DNA from: Ixodes scapularis
Lineage: Eukaryota > Arthropoda > Arachnida > Ixodida > Ixodidae
Direction of reading: 5' to 3'
Length of the DNA stretch: 64,000 nucleotides
Assembly: GCF_016920785.2 (NCBI RefSeq)
Contig: NW_024609857.1
Span: 66,570,488 to 66,634,487, forward strand
Below are positions 54,384 through 64,000 of this stretch, piece by piece; within the stretch, counting starts at the first letter, position 1; the number at the start of each line of letters is the position of its first letter. The position numbers and the translations under genes were made by a program. The notes under the pieces are model-generated. The model did not search any database. It worked only from the letters and a program-made list of their open reading frames with translations, and had not been told where the DNA came from.

Positions 54384-55105
54384 GCAGCCGACTGGCGCTT
54401 AAATTAAATCAAGCGGGGCAAACCTCCCAAACTGCAAGAGGGAGACAGGAAACGCTTATTTGCCATTCCAGAGTTTGAACCCACGTAGCGCGCCAGAGAA
54501 ATGCTTAACACTGTAAATTACACCTTTGCAGAGAATTTTAGATTGCTACGTGCAGGCGCTGAGTTTTACGGCCAATTTTAGATCGGGCATGGTTATTTCG
54601 GTTACCCTATATATGGCCGTTCCTCCGCCGGAATAGGCTACGTGAAGAATGACGCATTTTCTGGAGGAAGAGACTACAACACGCGAAAAGAAACATTATA
54701 GTCCGCAGAGACAATCTGTGATTTGTGCAGCATGTAACACTCGCCGAATTCGCATTTGTATCGGTTACGTCCAAAGTACCAAAAATAGCAGCGAGAGGAA
54801 CACCGGGACCATCGCGACTCACGAAGGCTTCACTAAGCTACTTTTTTGCATTTCTTGGTACGTTCTATATGGCAAGCACCTCTCCCGCTGACTTTGTCGT
54901 TGTTCTAGATTCAATCACTCTGAACGCAAGCAACGCAAGTGTCTTAATGAGGCTTTACTACTGTGCCTTGATGAAGAATGTCCTCTTCTGTGAGCACGAC
55001 CCCCCCCCCCCCCCCCCCCACCCCCCCCAACATAGCCCCATAACCCATTCAAGGCAGTGAACGAACAAAGGTACCTCTCCTTATCGTTTACAATTTCTGA
55101 GTTAT
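54384..55105. other. Unassigned DNA with poly-C tract
   Basis: The C-run at about 55000-55029 is interrupted by a single A. Nothing else is recognised. Confidence 0.5.
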
Positions 55106-55834
55106 TAGGGAGTTTTAGAATAACGTACGCAATTTTAGCGCACGCTAGCGCTAAATTTAGCGCTTGTATTAGCGCACGCGACGCAGGGGAGTTTTAGAAT
55201 AGCGTTTCTCCGCCGCGACGCAAAAGCCTAAGCATCTCGCGCTTGCGACGCCACCAAGATAGTCAAATTTTTATTTCACACACGAAATGATGTAACTTTA
55301 AAAGAAAACGAGTTTTTTGGTCCAGAGTAGCATTTTAATTTGTTTAAGCATGAGAACACGACGCGAGCGGTTGACCGGTCGTGTCCGCTTGCGTCGCCTC
55401 GGCAAGAGAGGTCTCGTGTACTGACCTTCGCACATCGTTCCTTCGCCGTGAAATGTTCGCGCGTCGCAAGCATCAAGTTGCCGGTGATCGCTGCCAAACC
55501 GAGTACAATGTCGTCCCGTATTGAAAATTGCAGTCGCGAGGATGCCGCCGACGTCGCACTCACGACGCCGCCAAAGCAGCCGCCAACATAATCCTGGAAG
55601 CCGCCATTTTTTTCAACTGTGCTCGTCTTGGCTTTAGCCAACTTCCCATCACGAATCCTCCTTGGAGAAGCGCAAAGACTCTTTGCGTACGCACGCTATT
55701 TCCGAGAAATAGCGCGCGCTAAAATTGCGCACGCAAAGCGCAAAACCTGGTTTGCGTTCGGAGCATGCGCAGTGGCGACGACGCTATTCTTTGCGTACGC
55801 AAAGCTTTAGCGTACGCTATTCTAAAACTCCCTA
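55106..55834. mobile_element. TIR element with AGGGAGTTTTAGAATA ends
   Basis: TAGGGAGTTTTAGAATAACG at the left is matched in inverted form by CGCTATTCTAAAACTCCCTA at the right. GCGTACGC and GCGCACGC motifs are common in both subterminal zones. The left terminus is partly duplicated in tandem: GGGAGTTTTAGAATAGCG recurs at 55187. On the minus strand inside, SSRLQFSIRDDIVLGL resembles the start of a Myb/SANT-like domain, a feature of PIF/Harbinger-linked proteins. This match is weak. Confidence 0.65.
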
Positions 55835-56007
55835 TTAATGAGCATAAAACAGTGTTATCTCAACCAGGTATAAAATAAGTAAGCGCTGCTTACGATTTTC
55901 GGCCAGCACCTCCTGCGTTGTTTCGCTTACTTCTGACTGTTCTAAAAACAAGAATTAGTACATGATCAAAGGTATGCTGCGTCACAAAGTGCACTTTGCA
56001 TCAACTG

Positions 56008-56196
56008 CTATAGGGCGTATTCACTGGATGTCATATTTGAGGGCGCTGCTTAGAACGAGCTCACATTATTAGGATACACAGACCGGCAATCTTGATGGTG
56101 TGGAATGCGCATTCCAAAAGAACTTTGTAAGCTCGCCAGAAACACGCGCTCAGCGGTTCCGCACACAGCTATGGCCGCCAGTGAATACTTTGTATA
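56008..56196. mobile_element. MITE with TATAGGG ends (copy 2)
   Basis: Diverged and inverted relative to 1577-1777. It shares TATTCACTGG, GAACGAGCTCACAT, CCGGCA and CGCTCAGC-type blocks and an inverted CCAGTGAATAC right end. Confidence 0.7.
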
Positions 56197-56269
56197 TGTG
56201 CGTTAAAAATGTTTAAGGTCATGATCCTACAAATTTTCTAATAACGCTTGAAGGAAAATAGAAAACTGG

Positions 56270-56464
56270 GTTCGCACTGCTCACACATCATACAAAAAAA
56301 CACTCCGCAAACGCGACTCCCCAAAATATCCGTGGTTCAAATGCCGCCTGCTAAGTTTTTTCCTTCAACTCATTGACAAGCGGCATTCGAAGCACGGATA
56401 TCGCAGTGACTAGCGTTCGAATCTGTATGCAGACTGTCTTTCGTATGATGTATAAGCAGTGTGA
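56270..56464 (+). mobile_element. Short TIR element with tRNA-like core (copy 2)
   Basis: Homologous to 51393-51573, ending TATGATGTATAAGCAGTGTGAC. It is followed by a C-rich homopolymer tract (56465-56502). Confidence 0.65.
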
Positions 56465-57454
56465 CCCCCCGGCCCCCCCGCCCCTCCCCCCCCCCCCCCC
56501 CCGGCTTTACTCGTGAAGTAGTGGATAGTCACGTTAAACACAGAACAAAAATCTCGCAGTTTAAAAAAACTCAGAATCTCATGATTTAAACCTTCAGACA
56601 AGGAGAAATAAAATAAAAGACGCGACGACCCAAAATTTCAAACGCAGTTGAGCCGTAGCTGATACTTTCACGTCAGGAAGGGGTAACCAAGCACCTTCGT
56701 TCGGAAGCCGATTATCCAGGAGCTAGGCAACGCGATTCTCAACAGACCGTGGTACCCCCGTTACTGAAAGTTGCGAATAGACGACTGACCAAACATGACA
56801 CATAAAATGACGTAAAGCGACACAGCACCACCATTTGGCGTACTGCAATCCGCATGCGTCCGTTCGTTTTTTTTTTTTTTTTTTTTTTTTTTGCAGTTGT
56901 TTGCTGTGTGATTGTCTGATAAACGGCTGATAAAGCACGGAGTTGTAAAATGAGGCCCCGAAACAAGTGCACGTAACACCGAATATAATTTTAGCCTCCC
57001 GAGACAGCGTTTTGCAAAGTTTCGAGCTCCTGCAAGCCGATGTCCAAATGTGATTTAAATTATAAATATGTTGTCTCTTCTTCGCGCTATATATGTGTAA
57101 TTAGGAACATTATTACACGCATCTCTACTAGATAAATACCAAGCATGTTCTTGACAGTTAGCAGCCCGACGTTTCGAAACCGATTTTTTTTTTTTTTTTT
57201 TTTTATTAAAGGCGACACGTGAAGAACAGCTCCTTCTTTTCCATCTACGGTGTGTCGTTTACTTCGCTCACTTTTTCTTCTTCGAGTGTCCTAGTCCGTC
57301 AAAGGAGCTGTGCAATAATTTCACTGCTTCGCTTAAATAATTTGAGAGTTGGTGTCCCGACCTTTCTGAATTAAAGAACAAAAAAAAAACGCTTTTGCCT
57401 GCATGTCCTAGATTTTATTTTAAAAATGGACAAAGATTGTGGTTTTCAGCACCT
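56465..57454. other. Unassigned DNA with homopolymer tracts
   Basis: C-rich run 56465-56502, T-run about 56868-56892 and T-run 57184-57205. CCCGACGTTTCGA near 57167 resembles a tag found near Penelope-type ends. No gene is seen. Confidence 0.5.
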
Positions 57455-57720
57455 CTCAACTCCTTCACCATCTTCCGAGTCACGTGCGCTGTGACGTCAA
57501 TGGGGGTGGCGCGGGGTTCCGGTGAAGCTCTCTCTCTAAAGCCATCAGTGAGCAGCGAAAACTCACCCGCTCAAGACCACGTGAGCACGTGCTTCCGCAG
57601 CGGGATCAACATGGCGAGAGGAGTGAAGTCTTGTGTCCGGGTCCGGCCATCCCCGTCCGACTCTGCCCCCTTTCCCCTCCGGCTTCTCGGGACAGTTAGC
57701 GGTAGCAGGTAGAGCTGACC
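57455..57720 (+). promoter_or_regulatory. GC-rich promoter-like stretch with CRE and E-box
   Basis: The stretch is locally GC- and CpG-rich. It contains TCACGTG near 57480, TGACGTCA near 57492 and CCACGTGAGCACGTG near 57579. It is followed by ATG in a good context at 57611 (AACATGG) with a short GC-rich frame (ARGVKSCVRVRPSPSDSAPF). This could be a promoter and first exon. No downstream exon was identified and the function is unknown. Confidence 0.3.
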
Positions 57721-59707
57721 GTTTTGTTGACCTCGGAGAGATGACGCCACTAAAACTTCGTATAATAAAAGTTTTGTAGATGATACCAGGTTTTTTAGAC
57801 ATTCATACTCATGTTAGAACAAGATTTACAGAAAAATTACCTTTTATCGAGCAGCTATTTGTACAACTTCCTATACTTTTAAAAGTCCTCCATTGACGTC
57901 ATGCCGCGTGGTTCTCACGGCCGCCGCTCGCGGCTTCAGGTCGGGAAATATTCAAATTTTTGCATCGCGATTACGCGGTGGAATAGCAACATTTTAAAGG
58001 AGGAGTTGTGTTTACTGTCCTTTGTGACAAGATAAACAATTTTAAAAGTAGAAGATGCAAATTCTTTTCACGTTAATATCGTTAACATACGCGGATGGTT
58101 AAGTGCGTGTCGACCTATTTAGCCCGACCTATTGAAACGTCGGGCTTCTCACTGTTTAGGGCTTGGTTGGTGAGGGTCTGTATTTCTCAAATTTTTGACC
58201 CAACCCGACGGAGGTATGTCAAACGTGTTAACGCCTAAAATATGCATATTTAAATATTTCCTTTTGCAGTAAGGCGTCGTGTATGGGATCCTTTAGAATA
58301 ATACCATTTATTATTTCTCTTTCTGCAGATTTCGTGTATATACGTTCACATCTATAATATGAGCACACAGCCCCTTTTGGCATATCCCGCCGACCCGGTT
58401 TTCACACTGCAAAACAGCGAACAGAAAAGCACGTTTCCGCAGACTCAACAGATGGTGTAATTCTGAGTATCGTCCTCCCGTGTTGGTCTCAAGTTTGTTA
58501 TACGAACTTTATTTAGGCAAATTTATCGATAACAATAAAAAAATATTTTATTACTGCCTGAAGATTTCGCAACATAAACAAAGGGCCCATCACCCTCAAG
58601 ATATGCGTCATAAGTAAATGCACCCTTAAATTATCCGAAATAGGCTCTGCAAATCTTTTCCGGCGTTTGTATCGTTTCAAGGCACGTCTTTGAGTGGCTT
58701 GCGAGAACTTTAAACTTCTTTTTTTAGTTTGAAGCTGATATAAATAACATATGTGTTCCTGACGCATACTCAGCTTCAAATGTAAAAAAGTACGTATGTT
58801 GTATCTTTTATGTGATGAATAGCAATTTTATGCGTGTGTCTGGGGGCTGGACGAGAACAAAATACACAGTGTCGCGTGGCGGAACTAACACGATCGCACA
58901 CGCAGACTATTAGAAAGTGACAAATTAAGTGGCTCCTATGTCGAGTAGAGTATGAAATACTACTTTTTTATTTAATAAAAAAATAAAAAATAAGCAAGGG
59001 TAATACTTATTTCAAATTGAATCGACCGACATCTTGTTAAGAACAAACCTCAAACGCCAAGCTCTGTCAAAAATGTTCACTTCAGTGCGCGCTATTTTAG
59101 GCCAGAACTGATCTGAGTACGTAGATCCCTCTTTTCTGCATGACTATTCACCTGCATCACGATGCTGCGTGTAAACAATATAGCTCAGAAAAGGAAACAT
59201 TGTGATTCCCGCTCAGTGTTTCTATAAAAGGTAGACTGCAAAAGTTTGTCCTAAAACGTTCCTAACATTTTGAATATAATATTGCCTTAACTCAGTTGCG
59301 TCGTCATCATATTTAGTTTGAAACGCATTTTGCAAACTAAATTTCAGGATATATATGGCGAAGACGGGCGCCGATTTCATGATTTGATGCACTGTAATTC
59401 CTACGTTTAATAGCACAACATGATTCGACTTTTAATACTGCGACACAAAGTTGTACCAATCACGGGTATTTTAAGTGACCTACCAGACTGATATCCTTTC
59501 GATTGAGGTAAAATATATGGGACTGAGGTAAAAAAAACACAAACAACAGAGGTTGAGTCATTTGTTAATTTAGCTTTTCTTTTACTGTGTCATCGAAATT
59601 AAATTACGCAATTTATTTCTGGTACCTGAAAATAAAAGTGGATTTTACTAATGATAAAGAGATATATTGTGTCTATTACCAAAAGAACCCGGAAAATATG
59701 TTCTCAA
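57721..59707. other. Unassigned AT-rich DNA
   Basis: An inverted pair, GCCCGACCTATTGAAACGTC and GACGTTTC-like sequence, lies near 58120-58145 and may be a Penelope-related tag. No gene is supported over this stretch. Confidence 0.45.
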
Positions 59708-59825
59708 CTTAGCGGTTCAAACCGGTTCGAACCGTTATTTTTTTCTCCCCGGAGCTGAACCGGAACTGAATCGAAAGTCTTAAACCCGAACCAGAACCGA
59801 ACCGATAAAAATTTCGGTTCGACAC
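59708..59825. mobile_element. hAT-like subterminal array of GAACCG motifs
   Basis: GGTTCAAACCGGTTCGAACCG is followed by repeated GAACCG, GAACCGG and CCGAACC in both orientations. This is similar in style to the hAT subterminal arrays elsewhere in the window. Termini and target duplication were not resolved. Confidence 0.4.
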
Positions 59826-60808
59826 TGTGCTCCCAATGTCGGCAGGGCGCCTTCGATGCTTGAATTTGTCCCAATAAAAAGCTTTCACATAGCTTGACGA
59901 AAAGATTGCAGACCAGGTAGTTTAAGGACCGTGGTAATATCTAATATTGTATTATTGCCGTCTAGAATTCTTCCAGGAATTATAACTGTCTGCAGTTTTC
60001 AACAGAATTCAGTTTTACAGCATTTTTTTTAAGAACATTGGAGAGAGAGCGCAGACGCCGAACGGCCATGAATGTTGGGGATGTTTTCACGTGCTGGATT
60101 CACGGTGATCACATAAAGTTGACCTTGTTCCGCTTCAAAATAAAACAACCTTTTTTAAAAAATATTCAGAGATCAATGCATTGCATCTCATTTAGTCTGC
60201 AGTTCAGCCAGACCAAAAGGCTCTGTTTACAGGCGCAGAAAGTCGTCACATACCGAAGTCCTGAGAATCACCATAGCCGCTCGTATCTGTAATTGATAAT
60301 AGATATAATATCAGTAAACACATTCCTAAGTACTAATTAATAATCTGTATTCAAAAACCAACATTTTTCTTTTATTACTTTTATTCTGATCAAACGAATG
60401 TTGCACCCATCCAGCCCATGACGTATAACCCTCCCGAATAAACAATCGAAGGCAAATTATGAACCAAAAATTAAGAGCTGTGCAAAATGTTTATGAACCA
60501 GAGTAAACATACTTTATTTTCGGAAACTTATAGATTACAGCGAACCTGTTTTGTATCTGTGTTACTGGGTTCCGTATTTTTGGAATGTCGCCAATATAAG
60601 AATATTTCTCATAGTTAGAAAAATAAATACTAAGTTTATGTTCATATAAAATATTAAGCATATTGAAATAAATGAAAGTTAAGTTAGCGTTCATGGGGCT
60701 AAAGCTGCTGAGGTTCTAGGCCGCCAAAAGAGATATGTTGCAATAAGGCTAGAGAAAAGAGAAGACTCTAATAGTCGGCGTTAAAAGTGTACAAAATGAG
60801 CGATGAAT
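59826..60808. other. Unassigned AT-rich DNA
   Basis: Nothing is recognised. Confidence 0.5.
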
Positions 60809-61751
60809 GTTGTTGTTGTTGAAAACTTTACTGGACATAACAGGAAAGATTAGGAAGGGAAGAGGGAGTTAAAAAAAAGTGAAAGCCGCTTACAACTCCC
60901 TGTAACGCCGAATTAGAGCGCAGCTCTTGAGGAGGAGGAGGGAAGGGCACTGGGGGAGTTAAACTAACCAGGGGGGTCACGTGACCTTGGGGGGTCACGT
61001 GACCCCCAATGCCGATGATGTCATCACTGACGTCACTGATGACGTCATCAGTGACGATGACGATGCGGGTACCGATGACGTCATTAGTGACGTCACTGAT
61101 GACTTCACCAGTGATGATGACGATGACGATGCGAATGTCGGTGACGTCATCAGTGACGTCGCTGATGACGTCATCAGTGATGATGACGATGACGATGCAG
61201 ATGCCGGTGACGACATCAGTGACGTCACTGATGACGTCATCAGTGATGATGACGATGGGGATGTCGATAACGTCATCAGTGATGATGACGATGACGATGC
61301 GGATGCCGGTGACGTCATCAGTGATGATGACGATGACGATGTGGACGCCGGTGACGTCATCAGTGACGATGACGATGACGATGTGGATTCCGGTGACGTC
61401 ATCAGGGATGATGACGATGACGATGTGGATGCCGGTGACGTCATCAGTGACGATGACGTCATCGGGGGGTCACGCGACATCGGCGGGGGTCACGTGACCT
61501 CGAGGAGGGGGTCACGTGACCTCAGGGGAGTCACGTGACTTCGGGGGGTCACGTGACCTCGGGGGGGTGACGTGCCCCCCACGAGGTCACGTGACCCCGG
61601 GGGGGGGGGGGGCTCGCGCGGTGCATTATCGGACATTTCCCATGATGCACCGCGCGGTTACGGCGACGGCGACGGCGACGGCGACGCCGCTCAAGCCGGA
61701 AACGGGCCCCTAAGAGCTGCGCTCTAAAAGATAGGGAGTGGGTGTATGCCC
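60809..61751 (-). repeat. CRE/E-box composite repeat, copy C, in or abutting a LINE 3' UTR
   Basis: Read on the minus strand it starts about 17 nt after the last LINE stop. It has TTTTAGAGCGCAGCTCTTAG, GCCGGTTTCCGGCTTGAGCG-type sequence with a (GCCGTC)n run, and a hairpin of GCGCGGTGCAT (61618-61658). A G/C-run follows, then GTCACGTGAC sites (five near 61485-61590) and an array with about thirteen perfect TGACGTCA (61025-61460), then two more GTCACGTGAC (60976-61003). It continues with CTCCTCAAGAGCTGCGCTC and CGGCGTTACAGGGAGTTGTA. It closes with CCAGTAAAGTTTTC and a (CAA)n tail at 60809-60820. The 185-codon Asp/Val-rich frame across the array is a repeat artefact. Confidence 0.85.
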
Positions 61752-61844
61752 TCATTCCAGGGCTCCAATAGCGGCTTGGGCATGCAGCGCGCGGGTCACC
61801 AGCAGCTTTTGCACCTCGATGATTTCACACTGCAGCCCCGCTTC

Positions 61845-62864
61845 TCACTCTTGAGTAGAAGGCTCCACCAGTGAAGCCAGTCCAGGGATCTTCTTACACT
61901 TCCAAGTAATGTGATGCACGTCTGCCCAGGGGTCACCACAGAAGGGGCAGGCTCCCGGAGTGTACCGGTCGGGGTACCACTGGTGCAACTTGGCGGGGGT
62001 CACAAGAGCGCCCGTCTGGAGCCTTCTCCAAGTCCATTCTTCTTCCTTCCCAAGCCCCCCGCATGGGCTCGGGAATACGCGCCTGTCGAGTTTCTTCATT
62101 TTGAGTGCCTCGTTAAAAGAGAGGTCCGTGTCCACTTGACCACCCAACTGGGACAAGTCCCGGAGAATACAGCCTCGGGCCGCAGCATTTGCTGCCTCAT
62201 TCCCAGTGTTCTCCGTGTTCCCCCTGTGACCAGGGGACCAGATCAGATGCACCCCCTGCACTTCTGTCTTACTAAGTATTCTATCAGCGACTGCGCACAC
62301 CATCCCACGAGCGAAATTTCCACATGCTTTCTTGGAGTCAGAGATGACAGTCGCCCTGGGGTTGCAAACGACCGCCAACGCAATCGCCGCTTCCTCAGCT
62401 TGCCCAGCCGACTCTACTCTGCCCGAAGCTAATCTTAACACCCGACCCTGGGCGTTAGCCACCGCAAATGTGGCGACTCCGTTTTCTGGGCCGCCACAGT
62501 CAACATATAGCGTTCCCTTTTTGTGATCCCATGTCTTACACAGGGCCTCAGATCTGGCTTTTCTTCTGCCGTCGTCCTTTCCTGTTTGCATATTCCTCGG
62601 GATACGACTCACCACTATTTTCTGCCGTATTTCTGCTGACAGCTTATGGTCGGGGACAGTACCCGTATGCGTTCCCCCCGGACTGCCATCCCGCGTTTGT
62701 CCATGAGCCACGCCCCGTTCTTCGTGGACGCCAACCTCTTTAGCTGAGCCACGAGGTGTGCTTCGTGAAGCTCGTCTATTCTGTTGTGGACCCCTAACTT
62801 TAGTATTTTGTCGGTCGCTGTCCTCCTGGAAGCCTAGCGCATTCTTGTATGCTCTTCTTATCAA
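61845..62864 (-). pseudogene. LINE RNase H domain and zinc knuckle
   Basis: It begins IRRAYKNALGF, the thumb-linker sequence of this LINE group. RNase H occupies about residues 118-232: TLYVDCGG (Asp122), GQAEEAAIAL (acidic Glu157/158), VISDSKKA (Asp176) and SPGHRGN..NTGNEAANAAAR. At the last catalytic position an Asn stands where Asp is usual. A knuckle, CPFCGDPWADVHHITWKC, lies at 306-323 (C-x2-C-x8-H-x5-C). The TGA at 61845 looks secondary, because the same frame continues as EAGLQCEIIEVQKLLV to a stop at 61752. Confidence 0.9.
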
Positions 62865-63457
62865 AACATCAACTTTTTTTGCCGGTCCGCTTTACTCGAG
62901 ACCAAGTACGGTGTGGCGTAAGTGATTCTGGGGGTAATAAAGGCCTGCACGAGTCGCATTGCTTCTTTCTCTTTTATGCCCCTCCTACGATTTCTTTCCC
63001 TCCGAAGCATGCCACAGACCTGGGTGGTCATGGTGTCAAGTTCATCGGTAGTCGACTTGTTGCCCCTGCCCTGTCGAATGAGCTGGCCGGGGATACGAAT
63101 CTCCGTGGGCTTAGAGACCCGTTTCCCGCTCACCCATACCTTAATCTGTTCCGACACACGTTCATAAGGGTTCCTCAAAACAAGTAATTCTGACTTCTCC
63201 GGTGCACACTTTAGACCGCACTCCTTAGCGTAGTCTTCTACAATTTTTGCAGGCGCCTGTAGTCTTTCTTCAATCTCCGCGTCGTTCCCCTCCCGACACC
63301 ACAGGGTGATGTCGTCGGCGTAGATAGCGTGTTCCACACCGGGAACCGCCCCCAGCGGCTCCGGCAAACCCCGCAGAGCCAGATTGAAAAGAAGCGGAGA
63401 TAGAACAGCCCCTTGAGGCGTCCCCTTTGAGCCGAGCTCGAAGGTATTAGATTTCAT
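62861..63457 (-). pseudogene. LINE reverse transcriptase, central part
   Basis: GTPQGAVLSPLLFNLAL near residues 12-28 is motif B. YADDITLW near 46-53 is the catalytic motif C. CGLKCAPEKSELLVL near 81-95 fits motif D/E. The frame ends near a run of seven A, where the next frame begins. An in-frame stop at 63500-63502 lies just upstream, between this part and motif A. Confidence 0.9.
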
Positions 63458-63575
63458 GCTCCCTAAGGTTAGAGTAGCCTTCCTGTCCGTTAAGAAACTT
63501 CATACGTATTCGAACGTTCTCTGTCCGCAGTGTATCTCGTTCAGGCCTCTGAGTACGCTGGCATGCGAAAAGTTA

Positions 63576-64000
63576 TCAAAAGCCCCCTTTTAAATCAAGA
63601 GCGAGAATACACCGTGTTTGTCCCCTGGAAGGGCTCTCTAAAAGATCGTTGTATATCCACAGGAGGATGTCCTGTGTTGAGGTATGAGGTCTAAACACAA
63701 ATTGAGTATGGGGCATAAGATTTTCCTTCTCCAAGTACCTCATGAGCCTAGTGTTTAGTACCCTCTCAAAAGCTTTACTCACGCATGAGGTAAGTGAGAT
63801 GGGTCTAAGATTTTCTAGATTTAAGTTCCTTTTGGGCTTGGGAATAAAGCGAATGTCGGCGGTTTTCCAGCAAGCTGGCGTGAGTAGAGTAGTTGAACTA
63901 CGTCCAAGTCTGCTTTGTAGCACCATTGGCACAAGTTTTCAGAGCAGCTTCTATCATATCAACGAAAGGAAAGGGTGGCGTCACGATGCCCGCTGGGACA
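63576..64000 (-). pseudogene. LINE reverse transcriptase, N-terminal part
   Basis: Continues beyond the window edge. It contains WKTADIRFIPKPKR, LRPISLTSCVSKAFERVLN (motifs 1-2 of LINE reverse transcriptases) and then QDILLWIYNDLLE and ILALDLKGGF, where motif A is cut by a frame change in a run of five G. The downstream frame picks up at the next residues. This single break is enough to inactivate the protein. Confidence 0.85.

Larger units (their letters stand above)
61752..64000 (-). mobile_element. I-like non-LTR retrotransposon (LINE), 5' end beyond window
   Basis: Reverse transcriptase, RNase H and a terminal CCHC-type knuckle follow each other on the minus strand. The element is broken by frame changes in a G-run (about 63580) and an A-run (about 62877), a stop at 63500-63502 and a stop at 61845-61847. 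After that last stop the frame stays open to 61752. The endonuclease part and 5' UTR lie outside the window. RNase H plus a C-terminal knuckle points to the I/R1-like group of LINEs (family knowledge). Confidence 0.9.

Noticed and set aside
60981..61538. 185-codon Asp/Val-rich frame and mirror Ser/Thr/Met-rich frames across the CRE array
   Set aside because: They are direct translations of a GATGAC(GTCATC) satellite, open in several frames on both strands. They are products of the repeat and not a protein gene.

Overview
The window is nuclear DNA of an animal, most likely a tick or another chelicerate. No bacterial, archaeal or viral gene organisation is present. Long open frames occur only inside retroelements. 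Elsewhere I see short exon-like segments with GT/AG splice signals in a sea of microsatellites, homopolymer runs and transposable elements. The tick assignment is an inference from the mix of Penelope-like elements, an I-like LINE with RNase H, hAT/ZMYM1-type relics, a THAP relic, and a cysteine-containing exon that resembles a secreted protein family I associate with ticks. No database was searched.

Layout. 1-9 kb: small inverted-repeat elements, a roughly 1-kb transposon with a 9-bp target duplication (3001-4016), a tandem duplication (4625-5200) and a 52-bp minisatellite (9181-9329). 9.9-12.1 kb: a 2.1-kb inverted-repeat element carrying a near-perfect 79-bp hairpin. 13-15.2 kb: a foldback element and two back-to-back MITEs with CCCCTTTAAA ends. 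15.6-27 kb: two minus-strand exons with matching phase-1 boundaries (26799-26939 and 15647-15929) that may belong to one gene, with a THAP relic, a duplicated small reading frame, a first copy of a CRE-containing repeat, a Penelope remnant and a hAT transposase tail between them. 28-32 kb: a decayed ZMYM1/hAT-like transposase on the minus strand. 34-47 kb: foldback elements, two hAT-type non-autonomous elements with exact 8-bp target duplications (40760-41731 and 45044-46226), a second CRE-rich repeat and a possible exon. 47.6-49.7 kb: a Penelope-like retroelement with reverse transcriptase and GIY-YIG domains, an inverted second 3' end and a 12-bp target duplication. 50-60 kb: one candidate transmembrane exon, several MITEs, another tiny Penelope insertion and a GC-rich promoter-like stretch. 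60.8-64 kb: a broken I-like LINE on the minus strand, followed by a third CRE/E-box-rich repeat.

The strongest novelty candidate is the repeat seen three times (22.46-22.82, 39.26-39.71 and 60.89-61.74 kb). It carries an expandable core of perfect palindromic TGACGTCA (CRE) sites, bordered in two copies by GTCACGTGAC (E-box) sites. In the third copy it lies directly downstream of the LINE coding region and in the same orientation.

Host-gene calls are tentative because single exons were judged by eye. Stretches where nothing was recognised are stated as such.
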